A stretch of DNA of 64,000 nt from Yeguia hominis. GTDB lineage: Bacteria > Bacillota > Clostridia > Oscillospirales > Acutalibacteraceae. The DNA lies in contig NZ_JACRSN010000020.1 of the NCBI RefSeq assembly GCF_014384705.1, forward strand, positions 3,659 through 67,658, in the 5' to 3' direction. Shown piece after piece: positions 8,668-17,501 of this stretch. The notes under the pieces were generated by a model. It had not been told where the DNA came from and did not search any database. It saw nothing but the letters and a program-made list of their open reading frames with translations. How positions within the stretch are numbered: position 1 is the first letter of the stretch; every line of letters starts with the position of its first letter. A program made the translations under genes and the position numbers.

Positions 8668-10038
8668 TCAGTCAATTTCAAACAGCGCTTCGCGAATCAC
8701 TTCGCAAACCGTCGGATGCGGGAACACGATTTCCTTCAGATCTGCGATCCGCATTTCCGTTTCGATCATCATGGCGGCGCCATAGATGCTCTCAGAAGGA
8801 TATCCACCGATCATATGCACACCCAGCACCCGATGGTACCGTTTGTCATATACGATCTTGCAGATTCCGTTTCCGCCTTCATTTTCCGCAATATAGCGGC
8901 CGGACGCGCGCATTGTCATCTTGACAACCCCGACATCATATCCTTTTTTCTGTGCCGATGCCTCGGTTTCTCCGACACTCGCGACTTCAGGATTGGTATA
9001 AATTACGCCCGGAATTGCACAGTAGCGCATGCGATCCGGTTTTCCGAGCATGGTGTTGACTGCAACTTCTCCTTCGCGGTATGCCGTATGTGCAAGCATG
9101 GAAACGCCGTTGACATCGCCCGCCGCATAGACGCCGGAAATATTGGTCCGCATCTGCTCGTCGGTTTTAATTGCGCCGCGTTCCAAATAGACGCCCAGAT
9201 TTTCAAGGCCGTATCCGGTTGTCACCGCCCGGCGTCCGATGGAGCAAAGCACCACATCCGCCGCAGCTTCTGCTTTGGCACCGTTTTCCTCATAGAGCAC
9301 TTTTCCCTGCTCCACGCCGGTCACTTTGCAGCCGAGTTTGAAGGCCACGCCTTTTTTCTGGTAGGCCTCCAGCAGAAGTTTGGAAATTTCCCGATCCGTC
9401 TCCCCGGCAATATGGTCCAGCATTTCGATCACCGTGACCTCGCTGCCGGCCGAATTGAAATAGGACGCCATTTCCAGACCGATGACACCGCCGCCGATGA
9501 CAACAAGCTTTTTGGACAGTTCGTTCAAATCGAAGATTTCATGATTGGTTACGACAAAGCCCGCTGCAAGTCCTTCCCGCAGACCGGGAATCGGCGGAAC
9601 CACCGCAGTAGAACCGGTCGCAATCAGCAGGTTTTTCGCAAGATACGTTTCCTCGCCGGCTTTCACTTCGATACCGGATTCGGTTTTCCCGAGGATTTCT
9701 CCGCCGCAGGAAAGCACCTTTACGCCAGCGCGCTTCATTTTTCCGGCAACGCCGGTAACAAGCGTTTTGACAACCTTCTTTTTCCGCGCAACGACTTTTA
9801 CGTGATCAAGCACAACATTTTCTGCGGTTACGCCGTACTGCTCGCTGTGGCGCGCGTGGTCGTACATTTTCGCGGAGTTGAGCAGGGTTTTCGAAGGAAT
9901 GCAGCCTTCATTCAGGCAGACGCCGCCGAGCGCATTTTTTTCAATCAGCAGGGTCTTCAGCCCGCCGTGCGCTGCGCGTTCCGCCGCATTATATCCCGCC
10001 GGGCCGCCGCCCAGCACAATCAGATCATATTGTTCCAT
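8668..10038 (-). CDS. lpdA: dihydrolipoyl dehydrogenase (E3)
   Basis: Encodes 456 residues from the ATG at 10038, preceded by GGGAGG (the upstream in-frame ATG at 10071 lies inside the end of the E2 gene). It shows FAD-binding LGGGPAGYNAAERA at the N-terminus, the redox disulfide GGVCLNEGCIPSK, a second nucleotide loop VIGGGVIGLEMA for NAD, YAAGDV for FAD, and the C-terminal HPTVCE with the catalytic His of the partner subunit. It reoxidises dihydrolipoamide of the complex with NAD+. Genes on both sides code for E2 and E1, spaced closely, so it is the dedicated E3. Confidence 0.93.
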   Translation of the reverse strand: MEQYDLIVLGGGPAGYNAAERAAHGGLKTLLIEKNALGGVCLNEGCIPSKTLLNSAKMYDHARHSEQYGVTAENVVLDHVKVVARKKKVVKTLVTGVAGKMKRAGVKVLSCGGEILGKTESGIEVKAGEETYLAKNLLIATGSTAVVPPIPGLREGLAAGFVVTNHEIFDLNELSKKLVVIGGGVIGLEMASYFNSAGSEVTVIEMLDHIAGETDREISKLLLEAYQKKGVAFKLGCKVTGVEQGKVLYEENGAKAEAAADVVLCSIGRRAVTTGYGLENLGVYLERGAIKTDEQMRTNISGVYAAGDVNGVSMLAHTAYREGEVAVNTMLGKPDRMRYCAIPGVIYTNPEVASVGETEASAQKKGYDVGVVKMTMRASGRYIAENEGGNGICKIVYDKRYHRVLGVHMIGGYPSESIYGAAMMIETEMRIADLKEIVFPHPTVCEVIREALFEID

Positions 10039-10054
10039 TTTGCTGCCTCCCGCC

Positions 10055-11389
10055 TTATTTGCACAGTGCAACAGAGAAGTTCTCCAGCACCGATTTCAGT
10101 TCTGCCAGGAATTTCGATGCCGGCGCACCGTCCACTGCTCTGTGGTCATAGGTGAGCGAAAGGCCCATCGCCGGATACGCCTTAAGCGCGCCGTCGGATT
10201 CACGAACACGCGTGGTGATGGTATCCACGCCGAGGATACCCGTCTGCGGCGGATTGATTACCGGCGTAAAGCTCTCCACGCCGAAAGAACCGACATTAGA
10301 AACCGTAAAGGAAGCGCCTGTCAGAAGGTCCGGATTGATATTGCCCTGCTGGCAGGATGCTGCCAGTGCTTTGGCCTCTCCGGCGATTTCATTGAGCGAC
10401 TTTTGATCCGCATTGCGAATGGTCGGAACCATCAGGCCGCGGGGGGTATCCACTGCGATTCCCAGATGCACGCCTTTAAAGAACCGCATCATATCGTTTC
10501 CAATATAGTGCGCATTGAGCGCGCGGTGTTCTTCTTTTGCAAGCACGCGGGAAACCGCAAACAGCACAATATCATTGAGCGTAATATTGTTCAGGCTGAG
10601 TTTTTCCGCATTGGCCTTGAGCTTTTTGCGAAGCGCCATGATTTCTGTCGCATCAAAGGTCAAGGTGTGCGTCAGCTGCGGAATCGTCGTGAGAGAAAGC
10701 GTCATGGACTTTGCAATTGCCTTGCGGATTCCACTCATCTTCTCATCGGTGTATTCCGGCGCCGCTTCTGCCGCTACAGGCGCTGCTGCCGGAGCCGTTC
10801 CGATATCCGCAACAGCAAACCGTCCGCCAATGCCGGTACCGCCGGCACCCGCAAACGCACCCGAGGCCGCATAGGTTGCAGCCGGTCCTTTTTCCAGCAG
10901 CGTGCGGACGTCGCGTTCGATGACGCGGCCTTCCGCACCGGTCGGCGCTGCATAACGCAGATCCGTCCCGGTCTTTTCTGCAAGATGTTTTGCACGCGGG
11001 GAGGCTTTGACAAACCCATCTCCCGACGCTGCTGCAGAAGGCGCAGCCTGTACATTGGCAGCTGTTGTATCCGGAGCAGCAGCCGGCGCTTCTTCCGCGG
11101 CTTCCTCCGGCTCTTCTTCTTTCGCCGGAGCAAATTCTGCGGTGCTCTCGCCTTCCTGTCCGATGACGCAGACATTCGTCATAACCGGGACATCGTCGCC
11201 CTCTTTTGCGAACTGCTCCAGAAGGATTCCTTCGGCTTCCGAAGTCTCGTCAATCGTGGATTTGTCGGTTTCGTATGTAAAGAGCAGATCTCCGACCTTT
11301 ACAGCGTCCCCTTTTTTCTTGTGCCACTCTGTCAGAATACAGCTTTCAACAGAAATTCCGACTTTCGGCATCATTACTGGTGTTGCCAT
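10055..11389 (-). CDS. 2-oxoacid dehydrogenase E2, lipoyl acyltransferase
   Basis: Encodes 444 residues from the ATG at 11389 (GGAGG is 12 bases upstream, a little far; no better start exists). Domains in order: one lipoyl domain with the modified Lys in ETDKSTID (about residue 43), an Ala/Pro/Glu-rich linker, a peripheral-subunit-binding domain around SPRAKHLAEKTG, a second Ala-rich linker, and a catalytic domain ending with YDHRAVDGAPA, whose His and Asp are catalytic. It transfers the acyl group from E1 to CoA and forms the core of the complex. It begins the E2-E3-E1 group within the deoxysugar operon. Confidence 0.92.
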   Translation of the reverse strand: MATPVMMPKVGISVESCILTEWHKKKGDAVKVGDLLFTYETDKSTIDETSEAEGILLEQFAKEGDDVPVMTNVCVIGQEGESTAEFAPAKEEEPEEAAEEAPAAAPDTTAANVQAAPSAAASGDGFVKASPRAKHLAEKTGTDLRYAAPTGAEGRVIERDVRTLLEKGPAATYAASGAFAGAGGTGIGGRFAVADIGTAPAAAPVAAEAAPEYTDEKMSGIRKAIAKSMTLSLTTIPQLTHTLTFDATEIMALRKKLKANAEKLSLNNITLNDIVLFAVSRVLAKEEHRALNAHYIGNDMMRFFKGVHLGIAVDTPRGLMVPTIRNADQKSLNEIAGEAKALAASCQQGNINPDLLTGASFTVSNVGSFGVESFTPVINPPQTGILGVDTITTRVRESDGALKAYPAMGLSLTYDHRAVDGAPASKFLAELKSVLENFSVALCK

Positions 11390-11477
11390 TTGTTTTCTGT
11401 GCCTCCTGATTCTGTTTATTTGCATGCGCACGACAGGAAAACGGGCTCTCCCTTTCCTCTCGCGCGTAATCAGCGTG

Positions 11478-12245
11478 TTATTCCCAACGAATTTCCACAT
11501 TTTGTGCCTGCGCCGCCTGTAAAAGTTCTGCCGGCGGCTCTTTTTCTGTAATCAGAACATCCACCGCTTCCAGCATCGCAAACGTAAACGGCATGGTATG
11601 GCCAAATTTACTGGAATCCGCAAGCATAATGGTTTTTTTCGCCTTTTTTACAATCCGCTTTTTCAGTTCACACTCGCTGTAATTTCCGCAGGTAAAGCCC
11701 GCGTCAACTGTAAAAGCAGACGGCGCCATGACAGCCAAATCGAAATTTAAATGTTCCACAAAATCGATGGACTGCATACCTGAAACTGAAAGCGTTTCCC
11801 GATTGACAAGACCGCCGATCAGATTGACACTCGGTGCATAACGCTTGGAAATTTCCAGGGCAATATTCGGCGCACTGGTCAGAATCGAAAGATGAATATC
11901 CGGCAAATTCTTCGCCAGTGTCATCAGTGTTGTTCCGGAGTCCAGGAAAATCGACCGTCCTGCGCTGATATAATCCGACGCAATCCGCGCGATATGGTTC
12001 TTGGATTCCTGATTCTGCGACAGACGCTGTTCGTAAAGGTCTTCCCGTCCTGCGCCCGGCAGCGATTTAATATATCGGATTCCGCCCTTGATGCGAACCG
12101 CCTCTCCGGCGTTCTCGAAATATTCCAAATCACGGCGTAAGGTCATCGAGGAGACCTCGGTAAAAATCTTCTCAAGCTCCTTTAAGGAAACAGCTCCCTT
12201 TTGCCGGAGAAGTTCCAGTATTTTCTGTCTTCGTTCAAAACTCAC
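11478..12245 (-). CDS. DeoR-family sugar-phosphate-responsive regulator
   Basis: Encodes 255 residues with a GTG start at 12245 behind AAAGGGG. An N-terminal helix-turn-helix (MSFERRQKILELLRQ, VSSMTLRRDLEYFE) is followed by the DeoR sensor domain with IFLDSGTTLMTLA, which in this family binds a phosphorylated sugar. It is encoded inside the operon, between the kinase and E2 genes. The only strong inverted repeats near the operon promoter (17,068-17,148) are the obvious binding sites, so autoregulation of the whole operon with release by a kinase product such as rhamnulose-1-phosphate is inferred. Confidence 0.88.
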   Translation of the reverse strand: MSFERRQKILELLRQKGAVSLKELEKIFTEVSSMTLRRDLEYFENAGEAVRIKGGIRYIKSLPGAGREDLYEQRLSQNQESKNHIARIASDYISAGRSIFLDSGTTLMTLAKNLPDIHLSILTSAPNIALEISKRYAPSVNLIGGLVNRETLSVSGMQSIDFVEHLNFDLAVMAPSAFTVDAGFTCGNYSECELKKRIVKKAKKTIMLADSSKFGHTMPFTFAMLEAVDVLITEKEPPAELLQAAQAQNVEIRWE

Positions 12246-12277
12246 TGCAGAGTTCCCCTTTCTGCGCGTTTCCCAAA

Positions 12278-13744
12278 TCAGGCCTGATATTGCAGAAAGC
12301 GCTCATATACGGCGTCCCATTTTTTGCAGTCCGCCGGAAGATACGTTTTGGTATTGGAAGAAGCGGCAACCGCCTGACGCACCTGAGAAAGGTTCTCAAA
12401 TTCTCCGAGCGTCATCAGCTGTACCGCAATATTTCCGGTAACAGTCGCCTCCATCGGACCCGCAACCACTTTTTTGTTGCAGGCGTTCGCCGTAATCTGG
12501 CAGAGGAAACCGTCCTTAACACCGCCGCCGATCACATGGATCGTCTCATAGTTCCGGCCGGTGATATCTTCTACCATTTCCAGCGAACTGCGGTGTTTCA
12601 GGGCAAGGCTCTCATAGATACAGCGCATCACTTCTCCGCGGTTCTCTGGAACGGGCTGCCCGGTCCGTTTGCAGAATTCCCGCACACGGTTCGGCAAATT
12701 GCCCGGCATTTCAAATTCCGGCGCATTCGGATCGATAAAGGAACGGAACGGCTCTGCTGCCAGCGCCGCAACCTCCAGATCGTGATAACTTACGTCAAAG
12801 CCTTCCCTGCGCCACTGCCGCCTGGATTCCTGAATCAACCAAAGCCCCATTGTGCTTTTGAGCAGACGCGTTGTACGGTTGATTCCGCCTTCATTGGTCA
12901 GATTATAGTGCAGCGTTTTTTCGTTGATGCAAGGTTTTTCAAGCTCGGTTCCAAACAGTGACCAGGTTCCGCAGCTGATGTAGATAAAATCTTTTTCCTT
13001 CGTCGGAATTGCCGCTACTGCGGACGCCGTATCGTGCGCGGCAACCGAAATGACCGGCACCTTCGGAACGTCCAGCTCTTCGCAGATTGCATCGGAAAGC
13101 TCTCCGTAAATCGTGCCCGCGTCATGCAGTTTCGGCAAAATCCGTGTCGGAATGCCCAGCTTTTCCAGCATCTCATAGCACCAGTCGCCGGTATTCGGAT
13201 TCATCAGCTGCGTGGTCGACGCCATGGTATACTCCGCGCTGATTTTTCCGGTCAGGAAATAAGAAAACAGATCTGGCATAAACAGGATTTTTTCCGTTCT
13301 CTCTAAGAGTTCCGGACGTTCCTTCGCAAGGTACATCAGCTGATACAGGCTGTTGATCCGCATAAACTGGATCCCTGTCTGCCGATAAACTTCTTCGCGC
13401 GGTACGGCCGCAAAGACTTCCTCCATCATGCGATCGGTCCGCAGATCCCGGTAATGCACCGGATTCTGCAAAAGATCGCCATGCCGGTCAATCAGACCGA
13501 AGTCGACGCCCCAGGTATCGATCGCAATGCTGTCGAAGCCGCCTTCCTGTTTTGCCTGTGTAATGCCGACCTTAATCTGCTGAAACAGATAAGGAAAATC
13601 CCAGTAGAGCGTCCCGTTAAGGGACACCGGGTTATTTTCAAACCGATGAATTTCCCGAAATTCAATTTTTCCGTTCTGGAAAGAACCGAGCATCGCCCGG
13701 CCGCTGGAAGCACCAAAGTCAAAAGCCAATACTTTTTTAGGCAT
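12278..13744 (-). CDS. rhaB: rhamnulokinase (FGGY kinase)
   Basis: Encodes 488 residues. The N-terminal LAFDFGASSGRAMLG is the phosphate-1 ATP-binding loop of the rhamnulokinase branch of FGGY kinases. AIDTWGVDFGLID carries the catalytic Asp region, SCGTWSLFG and HVIGGGVKDGFLCQ the second ATP-binding motifs. It phosphorylates L-rhamnulose (or a related ketose such as fuculose) at C1 in the cytoplasm. It follows the PHP gene by 21 bases and precedes the DeoR gene by 32. The substrate assignment to rhamnulose rests on family resemblance; the isomerase in the window is closer to the fucose/arabinose group. Confidence 0.88.
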   Translation of the reverse strand: MPKKVLAFDFGASSGRAMLGSFQNGKIEFREIHRFENNPVSLNGTLYWDFPYLFQQIKVGITQAKQEGGFDSIAIDTWGVDFGLIDRHGDLLQNPVHYRDLRTDRMMEEVFAAVPREEVYRQTGIQFMRINSLYQLMYLAKERPELLERTEKILFMPDLFSYFLTGKISAEYTMASTTQLMNPNTGDWCYEMLEKLGIPTRILPKLHDAGTIYGELSDAICEELDVPKVPVISVAAHDTASAVAAIPTKEKDFIYISCGTWSLFGTELEKPCINEKTLHYNLTNEGGINRTTRLLKSTMGLWLIQESRRQWRREGFDVSYHDLEVAALAAEPFRSFIDPNAPEFEMPGNLPNRVREFCKRTGQPVPENRGEVMRCIYESLALKHRSSLEMVEDITGRNYETIHVIGGGVKDGFLCQITANACNKKVVAGPMEATVTGNIAVQLMTLGEFENLSQVRQAVAASSNTKTYLPADCKKWDAVYERFLQYQA

Positions 13745-13765
13745 TTCAAGTTCTCCTTTCCAAAA

Positions 13766-15052
13766 TTAGTCCGCCGACCGGATTCCGATCTCATAATAAT
13801 GGGCAACCCGATCCTGCATCTGTGGGTATCGTTTTTCTGTCTCCGCAGAGAACATTGCATCCGAAAGGCAAGCTGTCGCCGCAAGTTCGTGTCCGATCAG
13901 CGCCCAGGTCGAGGTGACCAGACGGGAATATTTTTCCGAGAGCACCAAGTCGTTCTTAAAGGACTGCCGCGGAGAGTTGATATCTTCCCCGCTGACCTCG
14001 AAAAGGTTTTCTTTTTCGCAGAGCCGATGCAGACGCTCGATCTGTTCGAAGGTATTTCGGGTCGGAGAATACGTCACCGCCTTAAATCCGCGGCGGCGCA
14101 CTTCCGGAATGAGCGCATCCAGGAACGCATCTTCAAAGGTCTGCGCCTTTTTATCTCCAGTCACGGAATCTGTCACGTCGCCGAGATAAGCGTAAGCGGC
14201 AATTGCGCCGGTTTTCTTCGCAAGCGCGGTAAACGCGTCGATCGTGGCGCATTCCTCGGTTGCGTCCACGTAAAACTGCTCCACGAAATTCGCCTTGAGC
14301 ACGCCGAGCAGATCATAGGCGTAAAATGGATTTTCCGCATCCGAAAGCAGCACGTGATTCTTTCCGGAAGGAATGATTCCGAAGTGCTCCTGCAAAAAGG
14401 CAAGCAGCGCTTCTCCCTTACCCGCTTTCTCAATCAGCTTTCCGCTGAGCGCATACAGCAGATGCCGCTCTGTCACCGTGCCGCCGTTCTTCGCTTCCGA
14501 AAGCGGAAGAATATCGCGGTCAAAATCCAGCACGATGCCCGTTCCCGCCAAAAGGCGGTTGAGATTATCGGTCATTTTACGGTTTCTTACGTTGCGCTTT
14601 TCACGCAGCGGCGCCATAAAAGCCTCGACCTCGTGCAGATTCTGATGCGGGATTCCATGCAGCCCGACATACGCCACTGTACACTGATCCGGATTATTCA
14701 GCCGGCGTCCGCGAAACGGCGTATCGGCAAAGCTGATCCGGCATTCGAGTGCAACTGTCGTCGCAATTCCGACAATTTTTCCCGCTTCGATAAATTCCTC
14801 TGCGCCCGCAACAGAGTCGTGATCCATAATTCCCGCTGTAACCAGGCCGTTCATCCACGCCGTGTAGACCGCCTTTGTCGGAGAATAGGGCGAAAAGGAG
14901 TACGTTGTATGGATATGGTTGTTGACATAGTTTCCCTCTGCCGGCGGCGGAAGCATTCCGCTGTCATGCAAAGCTTTCAGCTTTCGAAGCGCTGCAAGGC
15001 GCTCCTCCGGTGTTTTGGCGTTCAGCGCCGAAAGCAACGAATCGTATTCCAT
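13766..15052 (-). CDS. PHP-domain metal-dependent hydrolase, role unknown
   Basis: Encodes 428 residues; ATG at 15052 with GGAGGG upstream, 15 bases after the aldolase gene. The PHP motifs are clear: NNHIHTTYSFSPYSP near residue 44 and GIMDHDSVAG near residue 74 provide the His/Asp metal ligands, with further Glu/His in VALECR and GEDINSPR. PHP enzymes are phosphoesterases or exonuclease-like domains; this one has no nuclease or polymerase part. Its fixed position between a class II aldolase and a kinase gene suggests a phosphatase or hydrolase for a deoxysugar-phosphate side product. No substrate is known to me. Confidence 0.8.
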   Translation of the reverse strand: MEYDSLLSALNAKTPEERLAALRKLKALHDSGMLPPPAEGNYVNNHIHTTYSFSPYSPTKAVYTAWMNGLVTAGIMDHDSVAGAEEFIEAGKIVGIATTVALECRISFADTPFRGRRLNNPDQCTVAYVGLHGIPHQNLHEVEAFMAPLREKRNVRNRKMTDNLNRLLAGTGIVLDFDRDILPLSEAKNGGTVTERHLLYALSGKLIEKAGKGEALLAFLQEHFGIIPSGKNHVLLSDAENPFYAYDLLGVLKANFVEQFYVDATEECATIDAFTALAKKTGAIAAYAYLGDVTDSVTGDKKAQTFEDAFLDALIPEVRRRGFKAVTYSPTRNTFEQIERLHRLCEKENLFEVSGEDINSPRQSFKNDLVLSEKYSRLVTSTWALIGHELAATACLSDAMFSAETEKRYPQMQDRVAHYYEIGIRSAD

Positions 15053-15067
15053 CTCTTGCAGCCCTCC

Positions 15068-17041
15068 TCAGTTGAGCATTGCCTGGCCGCCTGTTACAGG
15101 TACTGCCTGGCCGGTCTCATATTCCTGCTCCACAATATAGAAGATTGCCCGTGCGACATCCGGCACCCGGCACCCTCTGCGAAGCGGTGTTTTGGACTCA
15201 TAATACGTTTTGACCTCCTCGATGCTTTTCGCACCCGGTACCTTGCCCGTCTCAAAATACTGCCGGAAAAGCCCCTTCTCCGGATCCGACCACAGCGGAC
15301 CGTCATAGAAGTTGCCCGGGCAGACCGCATTCACCTTGATATTCTGCGGAGCAAGTTCATAGGCAAAACTCTGCGTCAGGCCGACACCGCCAAATTTGCT
15401 GCCCGCATAAGCAAAGTTCTTGCTGCTGCCCTGCAAGCCGGATTTCGAATTGATTTCGATAATGTCCATAAAATAATCCGGTGCAAAGCGGTGCTGGATT
15501 TTCATCACGGCACTCGCATATTTTGCACAGAGGAAATATGCGGTATAGTTGATCGAGGTGACCAATTCAAATACTTTCTTGGTCATCGTCTCAAGGTCGC
15601 CTGCCCGGACAATTCCCGCGCAGCTGACAAACACGTCCAGTCCGCCATAAGTCAGAACTGTTTTTTCCACCATGGCCTTGACGGAATCTTCTTCTGCAAC
15701 ATTGGCAGCGGCGGCAATTGCATGGCCGGCGCCATTCTTCGCACAAAGCGCCTCGGCACAGGCCTCTGCGCCCGCAGCATTCAGATCCGCGACCACCAGA
15801 TAGGCGCCCTGATCGGCCATCGCCTGCGCAATGCCTTCTCCAAAGCCCTGCGCGCCGCCTGTAACAACAGCAATTTTTCCCTGCAGACGTTTTGCAGATA
15901 CTGCAGAAGCGCTTACCTTGCTGCGATAGCTCTCCACTTCCCAATGCACAATAAAGTCAACAAATTCCGGAAGCATCGGATGCGCGCCGCCGAAGCTTTC
16001 GCTGTAAACTGCAACCTTCATGGCATCCCGCAGCAACGCCTTCGTGATCCGAACCGCCTTGGGATCTGCACCGCATACAAAGAACCCGAGTCCTTCCACC
16101 GCAACTACGCGCGGCGCATATCCGTTTTTCGTCTCATATGCCGTCCACGCAGCCTTTAGCGTTTCATACTGTGCTTCCAGTTCTTCTTCTTTCTTTACAA
16201 AAAGCGGATACGCCTTGCAATAGACGATATGATCCGGAGAAAACGGCTGTTCCAGCGGACGGAACGCCTCTTTGGACGCTGCGAAAGCCGCAGCGGTCTC
16301 ATTGCACACAAATTCCGCAATTGCCTGCCCGTTCGGAGAAGCCAGCATCCGGATTGCCGGTGCAAGCGCGACCGCCCGTTCGGTACAAAACGCTGCCGGC
16401 GCAAAGGAAGGCGTCTTCTGCACGCGTGCCTTCAGAGCATCCATTATGCTTTGGCTGAGTGCATCGATTTCTTCCACGCTGTCCGCCGCATAGAAAATTC
16501 CGTGATTCTGCAGAATCAGGATCTGTGCGCTGCGGCCGGTTTTGGCTTTCTGCGCTTCCAAAGCATCCTTGCAATATTTCGCGAGGCTATACCCGGGCTT
16601 TACAAAATCGACCCAGACAATTTTGTCGCCGAACAGTTCCTCGGCAATTTTTTTGCCGTCCATGCCGCAGGTCAAACCATTGACCAGCGCCGGATGGACA
16701 TGTAAAACGAAACGATAGGGGAATAAATTGTGCAGCGGCGTTTCCACGCTGGGACGCTTTGCCCCGGGCACACGCACCGCCGCCATCATTTTTTCCAGAG
16801 CAAGTGCTTCCCGCGCCTCATCTTCCTGCGGATACTGCGCATTGAGCATCTCTGTCAGCAATTCACGGTTCATCGCGACAAAATCTTCCGGACGGATTTC
16901 CGCCAAAGACACACCGGAAGGCTTGATATAAAGGGTATCCTCATCCTTATAGGACGTATTGCCGCCGCCGGCAAGGACATAGTCTGCGTCTGCGCCATAT
17001 CGGTTTGACATGGCTGCCAATTGTTTCAGTCCATTTTCCAT
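15068..17041 (-). CDS. bifunctional class II aldolase / short-chain dehydrogenase (RhaE type)
   Basis: Encodes about 657 residues. The ATG at 17053 directly abuts AGAAGG, while the ATG at 17041 has it at proper distance and is preferred. Residues about 1-370 are a class II aldolase with GGGNTSYKD, YIKPSG and the metal ligands of HVHP. From about 390 a short-chain dehydrogenase follows, with TGGAQGFGEGIA for the dinucleotide and YAGSK as catalytic Tyr/Lys. Homologues cleave rhamnulose-1-phosphate to DHAP and L-lactaldehyde and oxidise the lactaldehyde to lactate with NAD+. First gene of the operon. A fuculose substrate is an alternative. Confidence 0.9.
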   Translation of the reverse strand: MENGLKQLAAMSNRYGADADYVLAGGGNTSYKDEDTLYIKPSGVSLAEIRPEDFVAMNRELLTEMLNAQYPQEDEAREALALEKMMAAVRVPGAKRPSVETPLHNLFPYRFVLHVHPALVNGLTCGMDGKKIAEELFGDKIVWVDFVKPGYSLAKYCKDALEAQKAKTGRSAQILILQNHGIFYAADSVEEIDALSQSIMDALKARVQKTPSFAPAAFCTERAVALAPAIRMLASPNGQAIAEFVCNETAAAFAASKEAFRPLEQPFSPDHIVYCKAYPLFVKKEEELEAQYETLKAAWTAYETKNGYAPRVVAVEGLGFFVCGADPKAVRITKALLRDAMKVAVYSESFGGAHPMLPEFVDFIVHWEVESYRSKVSASAVSAKRLQGKIAVVTGGAQGFGEGIAQAMADQGAYLVVADLNAAGAEACAEALCAKNGAGHAIAAAANVAEEDSVKAMVEKTVLTYGGLDVFVSCAGIVRAGDLETMTKKVFELVTSINYTAYFLCAKYASAVMKIQHRFAPDYFMDIIEINSKSGLQGSSKNFAYAGSKFGGVGLTQSFAYELAPQNIKVNAVCPGNFYDGPLWSDPEKGLFRQYFETGKVPGAKSIEEVKTYYESKTPLRRGCRVPDVARAIFYIVEQEYETGQAVPVTGGQAMLN

Positions 17042-17067
17042 GCTGATTTCCATCCTTCTTCTGATTT

Positions 17068-17148
17068 AAAATTCACATTTTCACATCAAAATGTGAATTT
17101 TTGATTATTTTTACACCACAATGTTAATAATATATATATCGTAACATT
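17068..17148. promoter_or_regulatory. two inverted repeats, likely DeoR operators
   Basis: Repeat A has perfect 14-base arms: AAAATTCACATTTT (17068-17081) and AAAATGTGAATTTT (17088-17101), separated by six bases. Repeat B is AATGTTA (17120-17126) and TAACATT (17142-17148), spanning the -10 and spacer of the operon promoter. All four half-sites share an AATGT(G/T)A core. Their placement over and just downstream of the promoter suits repression by the DeoR protein encoded at 11,478-12,245. Confidence 0.7.
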
Positions 17149-17155
17149 TTGTCAA
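17127..17155 (-). promoter_or_regulatory. promoter of the deoxysugar operon
   Basis: Minus strand: TTGACA (17150-17155), exactly 17 bases, TATTAT (17127-17132). It lies 86 bases upstream of the first start codon and is overlapped by an inverted repeat. It should drive all eight genes down to the terminator at 4,745-4,778. Confidence 0.85.
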
Positions 17156-17244
17156 GGAAAATCGGCCTTCTTTTCCCATAAAATATTCATTTCTAGAAGA
17201 CATCTGGCTTTTGCACCGACACTTTCGATTTTCCGCCTGTCTCC

Positions 17245-17268
17245 TCGCCTTTTCTGACAAAAAGGCGA
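17245..17268. repeat. 9-bp inverted repeat between divergent promoters
   Basis: TCGCCTTTT (17245-17253) and AAAAGGCGA (17260-17268) are perfect complements with a six-base loop. It lies between the divergent deoxysugar and aromatic operon promoters, so it may insulate them or bind a regulator. No T-run follows that would mark a normal terminator. Confidence 0.4.
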
Positions 17269-17316
17269 TTTGAAACAACACCCTTTTGTTCAGCTGTACA
17301 AACCCAAAACTTATTC

Positions 17317-17345
17317 TTTACAATCTATTTTGGATGTGCTAGAAT
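17317..17345 (+). promoter_or_regulatory. promoter of the aromatic amino acid operon
   Basis: TTTACA (17317-17322), 17-base spacer, TAGAAT (17340-17345). Transcription would start near 17,352, about 30 bases before the leader-peptide start codon. Confidence 0.8.
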
Positions 17346-17381
17346 GAAGAAAATTTGAAGTGACGGATGGAGTTTTTTCTC

Positions 17382-17501
17382 ATGAAAAACCGTTTGTTTA
17401 CAGCTGCATATGTGTTTTATTTTCGCTTTGCCTTTTACTTTATGGGCAAGGCTTATTTGGGTTTCGCTGCAAACAAAGCGCTTTCCGTGGGAACCTGCTG
17501 A
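17382..17501 (+). CDS. Phe/Tyr-rich leader peptide of the aromatic operon
   Basis: A 39-codon frame starts at ATG 17382, with GGATGGAG nine bases upstream, and stops at TGA 17499-17501. It contains seven Phe and four Tyr codons and no Trp; codons 10-20 (YVFYFRFAFYF) hold eight of these aromatics. A peptide of this composition just after a promoter and just before an intrinsic terminator ahead of Phe/Tyr biosynthesis genes is the mark of ribosome-mediated attenuation: shortage of charged tRNA-Phe or tRNA-Tyr would stall the ribosome in the aromatic run. The peptide itself probably has no other job. Confidence 0.85.
   Translation: MKNRLFTAAYVFYFRFAFYFMGKAYLGFAANKALSVGTC

Noticed and set aside
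13454..16159. A 901-residue open frame on the plus strand opposite the deoxysugar genes
   Set aside because: It lies antisense to rhaB, PHP and the aldolase genes, has no ribosome site or family, and its composition is that of a reverse shadow of GC-rich coding DNA.
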